Counted from the first letter of the stretch, positions 36,685-47,012 are shown. The stretch: 64,000 nt of DNA from Martelella alba (GCF_005217455.1 NZ_SZPQ01000020.1:62001-126000), one strand, 5' to 3'. Translations and numbers: made by a program. Notes: a model not told the origin generated them from the letters alone.

Positions 36685-37232
36685 GGTCTCTTTTCCCCCT
36701 GATTATGCTGCAAATTGAGGTGACGGTTGCGGGTCAGGTTCTGACGGCGTTTGCATTCCGGACAGGTTTCGAATTGCGGGCGCATCGCCTCCACCGCCTG
36801 GCTGTCCAGCCCGGATTGCGCCAGCGAGGCCATCGCGTAATCCACGGATTTTTTGGCGGTGAAGGGCTGGCCGCAGACCCGGCAAGCTTGCAGGCTGAAG
36901 GTGGCGGCGGTATACAAATCCTCCTTGCGGGCCACCGCCATTTCAAACTCATCCGAAAGCCGGATGGCGCGGGTCGGACAAACTTCCTCGCACCGTCCGC
37001 AGAAAATGCAACGGCCCAGAAACAATTGCCAGCGTCGTTCGCCGCTGTCGACATCGGTTTCCATGGTTAAGGCATTGGCCGGGCAAACGCTGGTACAGGC
37101 CGCGCAGGCGATGCATTGGCTCGCGTCGTATTGCGGTTTGCCGCGAAATCCCGGACTGACCTCAAGCGGCTTAAACGGATATTTCACCGTCGGCTCGCCG
37201 GCTTTCAGGATGGTTTTAAACAGTTTAAACAT
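36681..37232 (-). CDS. hyfH: Hydrogenase-4 ferredoxin subunit HyfH
   Basis: 183-residue protein with two [4Fe-4S] motifs, [16 protein letters not shown] and [16 protein letters not shown], related to NuoI. It carries electrons from the HydN/HyfA side to HyfI. The tail has a further CRVCGQPF...CPECKRR zinc-like pair, also found in E. coli HyfH/HycF. It lies 11 bases after hyfG and overlaps hyfI. Confidence 0.94.
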   Translation of the reverse strand: MFKLFKTILKAGEPTVKYPFKPLEVSPGFRGKPQYDASQCIACAACTSVCPANALTMETDVDSGERRWQLFLGRCIFCGRCEEVCPTRAIRLSDEFEMAVARKEDLYTAATFSLQACRVCGQPFTAKKSVDYAMASLAQSGLDSQAVEAMRPQFETCPECKRRQNLTRNRHLNLQHNQGEKRP

Positions 37233-37243
37233 GGTCCAGCCCT

Positions 37244-38959
37244 CTACTTAAGCGGCGAACGGACGCGCTCAATACCGTAGCGCTCCAGTTCCTGGTACGG
37301 CACGGTCTTGGCTTTGCGGCGATTGACATCAACCAGCGTGACGCGATCGGTGCAGGAATAACAAGGATCGAGGCTGCCGATAATCAACGGGGCGTCGGAG
37401 ACGGTATTGCCGCGCAACATATAGCGCAAAACCGGCCAGTTGGCGTAGGTGGCCGCCCGGCAACGCCAGCGGAACAGTTTCTGGTTATCTCCCAGCATGC
37501 TCCAGTGGATGTCTTCGCCGCGCGGCGCCTCGGTAAAGCCCAGGGCGAACTTGTGCGGCTGATAGGTAAAGCCCTCGGTCAGGATCGGTCCTTCCGGCAG
37601 GTTGTCCAGGCCGTATTCGATCATGGCCAGGGAATCCAGCACTTCTTTAATGCGGACCGTCAGGCGGGAATAAACATCGCCGCCGTCCATTGAGAAGAGC
37701 GTCTTGGGCAAATTGCCGTAGTTGGCGTAAGGATGATCGAACCGGGTGTCGCGCTTAAAGCCGCTGGCGCGCACCATAGGCCCCACCGGGCTGTAGTCGC
37801 GCGCCACCTTCGCGTCCAGCACGCCGATGCCCTGGGTCCGTTGGGCCATATTGGGCGTACTCAACAGCATATCCACCAGTTGCAGGAATTCGCCGCGCAT
37901 CTCGTTGACCAATTGCAGCGTTTTGACGCGCTGTTCCTTGAGAATATCCCGCCGGATGCCGCCTATGAGGTTCATGCCGTAGGTTTTCCGCGCGCCGGTA
38001 AGCAGTTGCGCCATGGTCATGGATTTTTCCCGCACCCGGAAAAATTGCATAAAACCGGTATCGAAACCGACGAAATGGCTGGAAAGGCCGATGTTGAGCA
38101 AATGACTGTGCAGGCGTTCCACTTCCAGCAGAATACTGCGAATGGCGTGGGCGCGCGTCGGCACCGTGATACCCAGGGCGTTTTCCACCGACGTGGTATA
38201 GGCCACGCTATGGGTAAACCCGCAAATACCGCACACCCGGTCGGACAGGAATGTGACTTCGTTGTAGCCCATACGGGTTTCCGCCAGTTTCTCCATGCCG
38301 CGATGCACGTAGAATAGCCGGTAATCCGCATCGACGATTTGCTCGCCGTCGACAAACAGGCGGAAGTGGCCGGGCTCGTCGGAGGTGATATGCAGCGGAC
38401 CGATGGGCACGACCCGGGTTTCGCCGGCGGCGGCATTTTCAAAAGGGTAGGTTTCGCTCTCGCTGGCGGGCGGCGGACGCAGCCGGTAATCCATGCTGTC
38501 TTTGCGCAACGGATACACATCCTGCGGCCAATCATCCGGCAGCACCAGACGGCGTTCATCCGGCAGGCCCACCGGGATAAGTCCGTACATATCGCGGATT
38601 TCCCGTTCGCCCCATACCGCCGCCGGTACGCGGGGCGTGACCGAGGGGTATTCAAGGGTTGAGGGGCTTACCAACGCCTTAACGATGACCCAGCATTTCT
38701 CGCCCTGTTCCATCGACAGCACATAATAAACGGCATAATCGCCGCACAAGGTACGTTCATCATTGCCGAACAACACCGATAACCAGCCGCCCTGACTGTA
38801 ATAAAGAAATTCCACCACCTCCGGCAGTGTGTCGGTTTTAACCGTGATGGTGAGTTGGTTGTCGGTCTGCCATTCTTCCGCCAGGATCGCCGTCGGGAAT
38901 TTTTCATGCACCCGGGCCAGGTAGTCACGGCCAAGTTTATCGGAAAGGGTATCAGTCAC
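37244..38959 (-). CDS. hyfG: [NiFe] hydrogenase-4 large subunit HyfG
   Basis: 571-residue catalytic subunit reducing protons to H2, fusing a NuoC-like N-terminus to a NuoD-like nickel-binding domain. Nickel ligands are DRVCGICGF (near residue 238) and DPCYSCTDR at 531-539. After Arg539 comes a 32-residue tail ([14 protein letters not shown]... SPLK), the expected cleavage peptide for HycI. The start is GTG at 38959, overlapping the hyfF stop (GTGA). E. coli HyfG/HycE are 555-569 residues. Confidence 0.96.
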   Translation of the reverse strand: MTDTLSDKLGRDYLARVHEKFPTAILAEEWQTDNQLTITVKTDTLPEVVEFLYYSQGGWLSVLFGNDERTLCGDYAVYYVLSMEQGEKCWVIVKALVSPSTLEYPSVTPRVPAAVWGEREIRDMYGLIPVGLPDERRLVLPDDWPQDVYPLRKDSMDYRLRPPPASESETYPFENAAAGETRVVPIGPLHITSDEPGHFRLFVDGEQIVDADYRLFYVHRGMEKLAETRMGYNEVTFLSDRVCGICGFTHSVAYTTSVENALGITVPTRAHAIRSILLEVERLHSHLLNIGLSSHFVGFDTGFMQFFRVREKSMTMAQLLTGARKTYGMNLIGGIRRDILKEQRVKTLQLVNEMRGEFLQLVDMLLSTPNMAQRTQGIGVLDAKVARDYSPVGPMVRASGFKRDTRFDHPYANYGNLPKTLFSMDGGDVYSRLTVRIKEVLDSLAMIEYGLDNLPEGPILTEGFTYQPHKFALGFTEAPRGEDIHWSMLGDNQKLFRWRCRAATYANWPVLRYMLRGNTVSDAPLIIGSLDPCYSCTDRVTLVDVNRRKAKTVPYQELERYGIERVRSPLK

Positions 38960-40524
38960 TTTACTTCTCCAGACGGGGTATTAAGGGTGTGCGCGGCGTT
39001 GCCGGTCCAGGGCCAGTGAAAAGCGGCGCTGTCGCGGTTGAGCACAATGGTCGCGGCATTTTCCAGCAACCGGGTCACCGGTCGGGGAATGGCGGTGCCC
39101 ATGACCAGCATCAGCACCAGCAGAAGGACCATCGGCGCGGTGGTCAGCCAACCCAATTCGCCTTTAGCCACCGCGGCGGGCTGGGCGCCGAATACCGTCA
39201 GCGCCACCATGCGCACCAGACCGCCCAGCACCAGGGTCAGCAACAGCAACAGCACCACCGTCAGCGCGACATGGCCGCTCGCCAAACCGGCGGTAACCGT
39301 CATAAATTCGCTGAGGAAAATATTGAACGGCGGCATGCCGCCCAGCGCCAGCGCGCCGCCGCCCAGCAAGACGGCGGTCAGCGGCGCGACCCGCAACATC
39401 CCTTTGACCGCGCCCATATCGCGGGTGCCGTATTTCAGCAACACGTTCCCGGAGCCGCAAAACAACAGGGTTTTCGCCAAACTGTGGTTCAAGGTATGCA
39501 ATAGCGCCGCCAGAATGCCCAACGGCCCGCCGATCCCGACCGCCATAGCGATAAGCCCCATGTTCTCCACGCTGGAATAAGCCAGCAGCCGTTTCATATC
39601 GTGCTGCACCAGGATGAAAAACGCCGCCACCGCCACGGACAATAAACCGAAGATGATCAGCAGGCGGCTGGGGAATTGCGGACCGATGGCGCCGCTGACC
39701 AGGATGTAATAGCGCAGGATCACGAGCAGCGCGCAATTGAGCAGTACCGCCGATAACAAGGCGCTGGTGGGGCTCGGCGCCTCGCTGTGCGCATCCGGCA
39801 GCCAGGCATGCATGGGGAACAGGCCGGTTTTGGTGCCAAAACCGATAAGCACGAACACGAACGCCAGATGCATCAGGGTGGGATCGAGCGATGCGGCGTG
39901 TTTCAGCACCTCGGTCCAGAAGATGGCCTGGCCGGCGTCGGGCATGACATTCGCCGCATTGGCGTAAACCAGTACGGTGCCGTACAAACCGAAGGCGACG
40001 CCGACGGTACAAATGATGATGTATTTCCAGGCGGCTTCCAACGATGAGCGCTGACCGTACAGGCCCACCAGGAAGGCCGAACTGAGCGTGGTGGCTTCCA
40101 CCGCCGCCCACATCAGGATCAGGTTGTTGCTGCTGACCACCAAGAGCATGGTGAACAAAAACAGGTGGAAGAAACCGTAATAACGGCATAAGACGGGAAG
40201 TGATATTTCGCCCTCGTCCACTTCATGGCGCATATACCCCATGGAGTACAACCCGGTAACGAAACCAATGATCCCCAAAATGGCCAGGAACAGCGCGCCG
40301 AGACTGTCCAGATACAGCCATTGGCGCGCCGCCAGGATCTGGCCTTCCGCCGCCACCCGCGCCACCACCGTCAGGGCTTCGGCCAGCAGCGCCACGATAC
40401 CCAGGGTATGCAGCGTGGTCACGGCGCCGCGCGCCGCGGCGCCAAACAGTTCGCAGGCGAACGACAGCAGGGCAAAGACCAGCGGCGTCGCCAGTAATAA
40501 CAACAGTAAAGCGGTATCGCTCAT
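38956..40524 (-). CDS. hyfF: Hydrogenase-4 membrane subunit HyfF (proton-pump-like)
   Basis: 522-residue antiporter-like subunit (NuoL/M/N family), about 14 helices. Conserved charged helices include [15 protein letters not shown] (Glu), [20 protein letters not shown] (Lys, His) and [18 protein letters not shown]. With HyfB and HyfD it forms the extended membrane arm thought to couple H2 production to ion movement. E. coli HyfF is 526 residues. Confidence 0.95.
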   Translation of the reverse strand: MSDTALLLLLLATPLVFALLSFACELFGAAARGAVTTLHTLGIVALLAEALTVVARVAAEGQILAARQWLYLDSLGALFLAILGIIGFVTGLYSMGYMRHEVDEGEISLPVLCRYYGFFHLFLFTMLLVVSSNNLILMWAAVEATTLSSAFLVGLYGQRSSLEAAWKYIIICTVGVAFGLYGTVLVYANAANVMPDAGQAIFWTEVLKHAASLDPTLMHLAFVFVLIGFGTKTGLFPMHAWLPDAHSEAPSPTSALLSAVLLNCALLVILRYYILVSGAIGPQFPSRLLIIFGLLSVAVAAFFILVQHDMKRLLAYSSVENMGLIAMAVGIGGPLGILAALLHTLNHSLAKTLLFCGSGNVLLKYGTRDMGAVKGMLRVAPLTAVLLGGGALALGGMPPFNIFLSEFMTVTAGLASGHVALTVVLLLLLTLVLGGLVRMVALTVFGAQPAAVAKGELGWLTTAPMVLLLVLMLVMGTAIPRPVTRLLENAATIVLNRDSAAFHWPWTGNAAHTLNTPSGEVK

Positions 40525-40528
40525 CTCA

Positions 40529-41179
40529 TTACCCCTTCAGCGCCGTTAATTGGGAAACATCCAGCGTCTTGAGCGTGCGATGGATTTTACGCGCCATCAG
40601 CGCCATGATAATCACCGCGAAAATGGCGTCGGTGGCGATGCCGATTTCCACCAGTTCCGGCGCCCGGTTGGCCAGTAACGCCAAAGTCAGGTGCGCGCCG
40701 TTTTCCATCAGGCAGTAGCCGAACACCTGTTTGAGAATGTTGCGCTGACTGACGATGCACAGCAGGCCGAGCAAAAAGTGTCCAAGGGATACCGCCAGGG
40801 CCGGTTTCAGCGGCGCCGCCAGCGGCAACGCCACCGGCGCCACCACAAACCAGCACAGCACCACGATAATCGCCGCCGCCAGCATCAGCAAAGGCGGGCT
40901 CAACAGCCCGCCGTCCGCGGCGGGGTCCGCGAGTTTGCGAAAAGCCCGCGCCATAATCAGCGGCACCAGGATAACCTTGGTCACCAAGGCGCTGAGCGAC
41001 CAGAGCATCAGTTGGCGCGCGTGCAGGGTCTCGGCCAGGGTAAAGAAAATCAACACCAGCACCAGCGATTGCAGGGCATAAAGACAACTGGACGCCATGG
41101 GGCGTTTGGCGCCGATCACCAGCAGCGACGTTAACATCATCAGCCCCGCCAAATTATTGACAATTAGAGATCCGGTCAT
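40529..41179 (-). CDS. hyfE: Hydrogenase-4 membrane subunit HyfE
   Basis: 216-residue membrane protein with about seven helices; the C-terminal half resembles NuoK. It has the same length as E. coli HyfE. Identifiers are the opening [19 protein letters not shown] and [17 protein letters not shown], with the NuoK-like Glu. HyfE has no counterpart in the hyc operon, so its presence marks this as hydrogenase-4. It lies 11 bases after hyfD and four before hyfF. Confidence 0.95.
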   Translation of the reverse strand: MTGSLIVNNLAGLMMLTSLLVIGAKRPMASSCLYALQSLVLVLIFFTLAETLHARQLMLWSLSALVTKVILVPLIMARAFRKLADPAADGGLLSPPLLMLAAAIIVVLCWFVVAPVALPLAAPLKPALAVSLGHFLLGLLCIVSQRNILKQVFGYCLMENGAHLTLALLANRAPELVEIGIATDAIFAVIIMALMARKIHRTLKTLDVSQLTALKG

Positions 41180-41190
41180 AGTCTTGTTCC

Positions 41191-42630
41191 TTATCCAAGC
41201 CAGGCGACGGCGATAAAGCTGGAGCACAGCGACATCACTATCAATACCCCCAGCACAATGCTCATGGCCGGCGGCACCGGCGCGGCGCCAGCCACGTCGT
41301 CGCTGGGTTTGCCGGGCACCACTTTGCCGAACCAGTACAGCAGCCAGACGAAGCTCGCGACCGATTCCATCAGCACCAGAATCATGATGGGCGTCAGTAA
41401 CCAGAATTGGCGCGACAGGGCAAAGCCGGCGGCGAAAATGGGGAATTTGCTGAAAAAGCCGTTAAACGGCGGCACGCCGGTAATGGCCAGCGCCGCCACG
41501 CAAAAGCCGACGCCCGCCAACGGCATTTTCCCCAGCACGCCGCGCAACCGCGGCAATAGCCGGGTGCCGCAGCTGTAGCTGAGGGTGCCCGCCACCAGGA
41601 AAAACAGGCTTTTGGCGAAGGCGTGGTTGAAGATATAGGCGATGCCCCCTTCGAAAGCTTCCTTCGAGCCGAATATGGCCAGCGACAGGGCGAGAAAGAT
41701 ATACGCCAACTGGGTAATGGTGGACCAGGCCAGCAACCGTTTCATGTCCTGTTGCGGCAGATACATCATAAAACCGTAAATCATGGTGATGACCGCCATA
41801 ATCATGCCGATCCAGCCGATGATGTGCGGAACATTGCCGGCGGACAGGATGGCGCGGGCGAAAATGTAAACGCCGACTTTCACCATGGACGCCGCGTGCA
41901 GATAGGCGCTGACCGGCGTCGGCGCTTCCATGGCGTCGGGCAGCCAGGCCTGTAGCGGCAATTGCGCCGATTTCCCCCAGGCGGCGAACAAAATCCCGCC
42001 GAATACCACCAGCGCGGCCGGTCCTTGCATTTGGCCAAGGGCGCTCAGTGCGAACGTCCCGGTATGTAAAAACAATGTCGCCGCGGCCAGATACAGGCCA
42101 ATGGCGGCCACATGGGTAATCAGCAGCGCCTTCATGGCCGAGCGCAGAGACTTGGGCGTCTGGTAGTAACCGATCAGGGCCCAGGAGCAGCCGCCGGTGA
42201 TTTCGAAAAACAGCAATTGGCCGAGCAGGGTGGACGACAATACCAGTCCGGCCATGGCGCCGATGAATACCAATAGAAAGGCGTAGTACCGGTTGGTGCC
42301 TTCATGGGGATGTTCGCGGTTGCCGGCGGTGAGATAACCGGTGGAATACAAACTGACCAGCAAACCCAGAAACACCACCGCGAACCCGATAAGGGTGCTG
42401 ACCCTATCCACGGTTATCCCGATGAGTTCGGCATGACCGTAGCTCAGTAGCGGGAAGACGGCGTCCGTCTTGCCGTGGGCATAAAACGTCCAGGCCAGCG
42501 ATAAGGTACCGATCGTGGCCAGCAGCGCGAAAAAGGTGCAAATCCATTTTGCCATCCGTCTTGGCAGGCATGCCGCGAGCAGCGCGCCGACGAACGGGAC
42601 CAGAACGGTCGCAAGGGCTATAGTCTCCAT
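41191..42630 (-). CDS. hyfD: Hydrogenase-4 membrane subunit HyfD (proton-pump-like)
   Basis: 479-residue antiporter-like subunit, the length of E. coli HyfD, with about 14 helices. Key segments: FEITGGCSWALIGYYQT, GKSAQLPLQAWLPDAMEAPTP (Lys in the helix break) and IFNHAFAKSLFFLVAG. HyfD is absent from the hyc operon. The ATG at 42630 has AGGAAA upstream; the frame open to 42705 overlaps hyfC and is not the start. Confidence 0.95.
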   Translation of the reverse strand: METIALATVLVPFVGALLAACLPRRMAKWICTFFALLATIGTLSLAWTFYAHGKTDAVFPLLSYGHAELIGITVDRVSTLIGFAVVFLGLLVSLYSTGYLTAGNREHPHEGTNRYYAFLLVFIGAMAGLVLSSTLLGQLLFFEITGGCSWALIGYYQTPKSLRSAMKALLITHVAAIGLYLAAATLFLHTGTFALSALGQMQGPAALVVFGGILFAAWGKSAQLPLQAWLPDAMEAPTPVSAYLHAASMVKVGVYIFARAILSAGNVPHIIGWIGMIMAVITMIYGFMMYLPQQDMKRLLAWSTITQLAYIFLALSLAIFGSKEAFEGGIAYIFNHAFAKSLFFLVAGTLSYSCGTRLLPRLRGVLGKMPLAGVGFCVAALAITGVPPFNGFFSKFPIFAAGFALSRQFWLLTPIMILVLMESVASFVWLLYWFGKVVPGKPSDDVAGAAPVPPAMSIVLGVLIVMSLCSSFIAVAWLG

Positions 42631-42647
42631 ATGAATTTCCTGGCTCC

Positions 42648-43598
42648 TCAAAGACCGGTAAGGTAAAAGACGAAAGACAGCGCCGCGACGCCGAACCCCA
42701 GCCAAGTCACCCGCGGTATCAGTAAGAAGCGTCCGCGGGCCAGGCTGTTTTCCAGCAAAGAGGCCAGCACGAACACCGCCAGCAGCTTGATGACCGCGAC
42801 GACCAGCGCGAAGAGCAACGCGGGCGCGGTCAGGACGGCCGCCTTACCGAAGGGGACGAACACCGTCAGGAAAAGCTCCGCCACCGCGACCTGCTTTAAG
42901 CCGAGTCCCCATTTCACCAGCGCCAGGCCGGAACCGCCGTATTCGGTCAGCGGCCCTTCCTGCAGCTCTTGTTCCGCTTCCGCCACATCAAACGGGATCT
43001 TGCCCATTTCCATAAAGGCGGCATAGCCGCAGGCCAATAGGGCCAAAAAGGTGGCGGTGGGCGATGTCCAGCCGCCGGAGAGCGTGGCGCTTATGGTGCC
43101 GATGTTGGTGGAACCGGTGATGAGCGCCACCACCAGCAATGCCAGGATAAGCGTCGGCTCCACCAGGATCCCCAATGTCAGTTCCCGGCTGGCGCCGATG
43201 CCGGCAAAGGTGCTGCCGGTATCCAGTCCGGCCAGCGAGAAGAAAAAGCGAAACAGCGCGAACAAATACAATAGGGTAATCAAGTCGCCGGCCGCGCCGA
43301 ACGGCGAAAGGGCGGTGAAAACCGGCAGGGCCATGCCCACCAGTAACATAGTGGCCAGCAAAACATAGGGCATCAGGCGAAATACGGGGCCGGCCTGTTC
43401 CGGCGCCACCGACTGCCGCCTGAACAGTTTGGCGATGTCCCGGTAATCCTGCCAGATGCCCGGTCCGCGCCGTGAGTGCATCACCGCGCGGATCTGCCGG
43501 GAGATTCCGGTCAGTAGCGGGGTGACCGCCAGCAGCAGCAATGCCTGTATCAGGGCAAACAGTCCCCAGGGCAGCGTCGGCATAGGTTGTGTCAACAT
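42648..43598 (-). CDS. hyfC: Hydrogenase-4 membrane subunit HyfC (NuoH-like)
   Basis: 316-residue membrane protein of the NuoH/HycD family that anchors the soluble hydrogenase arm to the membrane. It has about eight helices; the quinone-side loop of NuoH is represented by RRGPGIWQDYRDIAKLF and by PFDVAEAEQELQEGPLTEY, whose acidic residues are conserved. The start ATG 43598 is chosen by family length and the AGGAGAAAG upstream. Confidence 0.94.
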   Translation of the reverse strand: MLTQPMPTLPWGLFALIQALLLLAVTPLLTGISRQIRAVMHSRRGPGIWQDYRDIAKLFRRQSVAPEQAGPVFRLMPYVLLATMLLVGMALPVFTALSPFGAAGDLITLLYLFALFRFFFSLAGLDTGSTFAGIGASRELTLGILVEPTLILALLVVALITGSTNIGTISATLSGGWTSPTATFLALLACGYAAFMEMGKIPFDVAEAEQELQEGPLTEYGGSGLALVKWGLGLKQVAVAELFLTVFVPFGKAAVLTAPALLFALVVAVIKLLAVFVLASLLENSLARGRFLLIPRVTWLGFGVAALSFVFYLTGL

Positions 43599-43609
43599 GG
43601 TCTTTCTCC

Positions 43610-45625
43610 TTAGACGGCGGCGGCGAGCAACAGGATGACCAGGGCGGCGACCACATACAGGCAGTAGATGCGAAAGTCGCCTCCCTGCAACGCCTGAATT
43701 CGTCCGCCCGCCCGTTGAGTCAACCGTACCAGCGGGGTGATGATGCAATCATCCCAAAACGGTTCGGTCCGCCCGGCGCCCCGTACGGCGACGTCCAGAG
43801 CGCGCTTGAGCGCCGGCGACGGATCAAGCTGGCGGCGCAGCCGATACAATCCGGCGAACATGACCCGTAAGGGCTGGGTAAAACTGCCTGCCGACATGGC
43901 CATCGTCCCTTGCCAATCGTAGCCGCAGGCCCAAGGGTCGCCGCCGCGCCGATAGCCCGGCTGGCCGCGTTTGGCGGCCTGATAAATCGCCAGCGGAATC
44001 AGCGGCAGCGCCAGCAAGAGAATGAAAATCATCAAGGGGGAGAGTATCGCCTGGCCGGCCTGTTGCGGAATCAGCACGGCGCCGTGCGCCACGGCGACAT
44101 CATGGGCGTGGGCCAGTCCGGCGGCGACCGTGGCCAGCACCGGCGCGATCCAGGACGCGCCGATCCCGAGCAATACGCACAATAGCGCCAGGATCGACAT
44201 GGCGATGATCATCGGCCGGGGCACTTCCCCGGCCCGGGCGGCTTTTTCGCTGCGCGCGGCGCCGCAGAAACTGATGCCGTAGACCTTAACGAAGCACATT
44301 GCCGCCAGCGCGCCGGTCAGCGCCAGCATCACAATGGCCACGGGTCCGGCGAGCCGCAGGATAAAACCGTTTTGATGGCTCATGGCGAACAGGGATTGAT
44401 AGGTATACCACTCGCTGATAAAGCCGTTGAGCGGCGGCAGGGCGGAAATCGCCATACAGCCGATAATGAACGCCAGGGCGGTGTACGGCATCAGCCGGCC
44501 CAGCCCGCCCATTTTTTCCATATCGCGGGTGTGGGTTTGCCAAATAACGGCGCCGGCGCCGAGAAACAGCAGGCCCTTAAAGACCGCATGATTGAGCAGA
44601 TGGTAGAGCGCGCCCAGCAGACCCAGCGCGGCCAGCACCGGATGGCCGGCGGCGATGCCTATCATGCCGACGCCGACGCCCATCAGGATGATGCCGATAT
44701 TTTCCACCGTATGCCAGGCCAGCAGCCGCTTGATATCATGCTCCGCCAAGGCGTAGAGAACGCCCAGTACCGAGGAGACCGCGCCGAACGCCAGCACCAC
44801 CACGCCCCACCACAGCTCGCTGGCGCCCAGCAGTTCGATCCCGACTTTAATGATCCCGAAAATACCGATTTTCACCATCACGCCGGACATCAGCGCCGAG
44901 GCATGAGACGGCGCGGCGGGGTGGGCGCGGGGCAGCCAGCTGTGCAGCGGCAACATGCCCGCCTTGGCGCCGAAACCAAAAAACGCCAGCAGGAAAACGA
45001 TTGACGCGCTGGCCGGCGACAGCGTCAAAGCGCGGAATGAGGCGAACTCCAGACTGCCGCTTTGGCGGTAAAGCAGGAAGAAAGCAATCATGATGAGCAC
45101 CGAGCCGGCATGGGCGATAAAGAAGTACAGCAGACCGGCGTTGATGGATTCCTCATCCTGATCGGCGATAACCAAAAACCAGGACGCCAGCGACATCATC
45201 TCGAAGAACACGATGAACCAGAAGGCGTTATCCACCGTCACCAGTATGGCCATGGAGGCGATAAACACATTCATGAAAAATCCCATGGCCGCCGCCCCCC
45301 GGCCCAGATATTCACGGACATAGGCCAGGGAATAGAGCGCGCACAGCACCACCAGCAGCGAGATGACCAAAAGCATGAAAGCCGCCAGGCCGTCAAGGCG
45401 CAGACTGAATGAAGCGAAGGGGAACGGGCCGGCCATGCTATAGCTCAAGGTTCGGCCGCTGAGCAAGACCGGCGCCGCGCTCAAGAGCCCCAGGCAGCCG
45501 CCGGCCATGGCCGACAGACCGGCGACCCAAATCGCCAGATTTTCCCGCCGCGCCAGCAGCAGAGACAGGATACCGCCCGCCAGATACAGCCCAAGCGAGC
45601 CGCCCAGTAATTGAAATGCGTCCAT
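43610..45625 (-). CDS. hyfB: Hydrogenase-4 membrane subunit HyfB (proton-pump-like)
   Basis: 671-residue antiporter-like subunit (HycC/NuoL family), about 16 helices. Conserved features: FFEMMSLASWFLVIAD (Glu), GAKAGMLPLHSWLPRAHPAAP (Lys) and LYHLLNHAVFKGLLFLGAG. The C-terminal cytoplasmic part includes RRGGDPWACGYDW, as in HycC. E. coli HyfB is 672 residues. The start at 45625 lies two bases after the hyfA stop; a frame open further upstream is spurious. Confidence 0.95.
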   Translation of the reverse strand: MDAFQLLGGSLGLYLAGGILSLLLARRENLAIWVAGLSAMAGGCLGLLSAAPVLLSGRTLSYSMAGPFPFASFSLRLDGLAAFMLLVISLLVVLCALYSLAYVREYLGRGAAAMGFFMNVFIASMAILVTVDNAFWFIVFFEMMSLASWFLVIADQDEESINAGLLYFFIAHAGSVLIMIAFFLLYRQSGSLEFASFRALTLSPASASIVFLLAFFGFGAKAGMLPLHSWLPRAHPAAPSHASALMSGVMVKIGIFGIIKVGIELLGASELWWGVVVLAFGAVSSVLGVLYALAEHDIKRLLAWHTVENIGIILMGVGVGMIGIAAGHPVLAALGLLGALYHLLNHAVFKGLLFLGAGAVIWQTHTRDMEKMGGLGRLMPYTALAFIIGCMAISALPPLNGFISEWYTYQSLFAMSHQNGFILRLAGPVAIVMLALTGALAAMCFVKVYGISFCGAARSEKAARAGEVPRPMIIAMSILALLCVLLGIGASWIAPVLATVAAGLAHAHDVAVAHGAVLIPQQAGQAILSPLMIFILLLALPLIPLAIYQAAKRGQPGYRRGGDPWACGYDWQGTMAMSAGSFTQPLRVMFAGLYRLRRQLDPSPALKRALDVAVRGAGRTEPFWDDCIITPLVRLTQRAGGRIQALQGGDFRIYCLYVVAALVILLLAAAV

Positions 45626-45627
45626 GT

Positions 45628-46248
45628 TTACTCCTGTTTCGGCAGGGTGGGGGATGGGGTATCCAGACCCGAGGACAGCCAGCGCGCCGCGTAGCGACGG
45701 CGCGCCCGGCCGGTTTGTTCCACCGCGTCCTCTTCCACCAGTACCAGCGCATCGGTGGGACAGGTCCGAACGCAAACCGGCCCGTCCGGCAGGAATGCGC
45801 ACAGATCGCATTTCACCGCCACGCTGCGCACGCCGGGATTCCAGGCCAGGAACGGATGCGTTTTCGGCGGACTTTCCGGCACATCGGCCAACTGCTCGGC
45901 GGGGATGTAATGCCGATAAGTAGCAGGCAGATTCACCGGCTTGCTGCCGGCCGGCGTTATGGCGCCGAACGGACAGGCCAATGCGCAGAGTTTGCAGCCG
46001 ATACACAGGCTTTCATTCAAGATGATCGAATCCGGCCCCTGGGTAATGGCGTTGACCGGGCATACCCTGGCGCAAGGCGCGTCTTCGCATTGGCGACAAA
46101 GCATGGGCGCGGTTTGCCCGTCGGTCTTGGTAACGGATAATCGGGGATGCGATTGCAGACCCTCGGCCTTGTGCACCTCGGTGCAGGCGGCCATGCAGGT
46201 ATTACATCCAATGCAAAGTTGTGGTTCCGCGATAACGAAGCGGTTCAT
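45628..46248 (-). CDS. hyfA: Hydrogenase-4 electron-transfer subunit HyfA
   Basis: 206-residue ferredoxin-like protein with four [4Fe-4S] motifs: LCIGCNTCMAAC, CRQCEDAPCARVCP, LCIGCKLCALACP and KCDLCAFLPDGPVCVRTCP. It is the HycB/HyfA subunit linking formate dehydrogenase to the hydrogenase. It is the first gene of the hyf operon; ATG 46248 has GGAGGAGAAGG upstream. An ATG at 46332 lies inside the sigma-54 promoter and cannot be the start. E. coli HyfA is 205 residues. Confidence 0.95.
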   Translation of the reverse strand: MNRFVIAEPQLCIGCNTCMAACTEVHKAEGLQSHPRLSVTKTDGQTAPMLCRQCEDAPCARVCPVNAITQGPDSIILNESLCIGCKLCALACPFGAITPAGSKPVNLPATYRHYIPAEQLADVPESPPKTHPFLAWNPGVRSVAVKCDLCAFLPDGPVCVRTCPTDALVLVEEDAVEQTGRARRRYAARWLSSGLDTPSPTLPKQE

Positions 46249-46321
46249 AACCTTCTCCTCCGGGAGAAACGGATGCCTCTCAGGCTGCGTGATAACGTGT
46301 TTGAATATGCTGGCGCTGCAA

Positions 46322-46336
46322 GCATTTTCCATGCCA
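46322..46336 (-). promoter_or_regulatory. Sigma-54 promoter of the hyf operon
   Basis: On the minus strand TGGCAT-GGAAA-ATGC, with GG and GC correctly spaced against TGGCAC-N5-TTGC. It lies about 75 bases before hyfA. Confidence 0.75.
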
Positions 46337-46422
46337 GTAATAGGGATATTGCCAAACAGCCCGGCAGGCCAGGCTTGCCGGCTTTTTCCCTTGCCGGCGG
46401 GTCGTGACGGCGGGCATGGGAG

Positions 46423-46438
46423 TCGTCATAAGTGACGA
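46423..46438. promoter_or_regulatory. Candidate FhlA/HyfR site A
   Basis: TCGTCATAAGTGACGA: six-base arms TCGTCA/TGACGA with a four-base centre. The same word with one change stands upstream of hydN. About 90 bases upstream of the hyf -24 element. Confidence 0.65.
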
Positions 46439-46457
46439 AATTCGCGGGCGCGGTTTC

Positions 46458-46475
46458 GTCGTCATTTATGACGAC
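46458..46475. promoter_or_regulatory. Candidate FhlA/HyfR site B
   Basis: GTCGTCATTTATGACGAC: eight-base perfect arms, same TCGTCA-N4-TGACGA layout as site A. About 140 bases upstream of the hypA sigma-54 promoter. Confidence 0.65.
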
Positions 46476-46612
46476 GCCGTTGGGCGCCCCCGCGGAAAGC
46501 CCGGGGACGGCGGCGGCGTTATCCGCTCAATAGCCTGATTTTACTTGAGAACCCCGTCGCTGGGAGTGGTCGCGGTCCCTCAGGCGCAACCCCGTTCCGA
46601 TGGGACGGCAAC

Positions 46613-46628
46613 TGGCACCCGTCTTGCA
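46613..46628 (+). promoter_or_regulatory. Sigma-54 promoter of hypABCDEF
   Basis: TGGCACCCGTCTTGCA is an exact match to TGGCAC-N5-TTGCA. Start of transcription would be near 46640, 28 bases before hypA. Confidence 0.9.
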
Positions 46629-46667
46629 TGGAGACGGCGATGGCGGGAGGGTAAAACGAGGCAATCG

Positions 46668-47012
46668 ATGCATGAATTGACGCTGGCGCAAAACACGCTG
46701 GAAATTCTAGAACAGCAGGCGCGCAAAAGCGGCGCGCGGCGCGTGACCGGCGTGTGGTTGTCCATTGGCGCCTTTGCCTGCGTGGAAGCGGAGTCGCTGC
46801 GGTTTTGTTTCGATATGGTCTGCCGCGGCACCCTGGCGCAGGATTGCCGGCTTTATCTTGAACAGCAGACGGCCGGGGCCTGGTGTCCCCACTGTCGACG
46901 GCAAGTGACGCTGCCCCCCGTCCCGATTCCAGTGTGTCCGTTTTGCGGTGCCGATCGTTTGCAAACCGAGGCTCAGGATCGAATCCAGATCAAACGGATG
47001 GAAGTGGCCTGA
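46668..47012 (+). CDS. hypA: Hydrogenase nickel incorporation protein HypA
   Basis: 114-residue nickel-binding metallochaperone. The N-terminal MHE (Met1, His2, Glu3) binds nickel, and a zinc site is formed by CPHC and CPFC. It acts with HypB to insert nickel into the large subunit. ATG 46668 gives the invariant MHE; a longer frame from 46545 would run through the sigma-54 promoter. First gene of the hyp operon. Confidence 0.95.
   Translation: MHELTLAQNTLEILEQQARKSGARRVTGVWLSIGAFACVEAESLRFCFDMVCRGTLAQDCRLYLEQQTAGAWCPHCRRQVTLPPVPIPVCPFCGADRLQTEAQDRIQIKRMEVA

Larger units (their letters stand above)
46249..46667. other. Divergent regulatory region between hyfA and hypA
   Basis: 419 bases holding two opposed sigma-54 promoters (46322-46336 leftward, 46613-46628 rightward) and between them two inverted repeats (46423-46438 and 46458-46475). 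No gene seen. Confidence 0.75.

Noticed and set aside
39164-40189. 341-codon minus-strand frame inside hyfF
   Set aside because: Out-of-frame Arg/Gly/His-rich translation of hyfF; no family motifs.
46248-46332. Upstream ATG for hyfA at 46332
   Set aside because: It lies inside the sigma-54 -24 element, so it is upstream of the transcript start; ATG 46248 has a strong ribosome site and the family opening.
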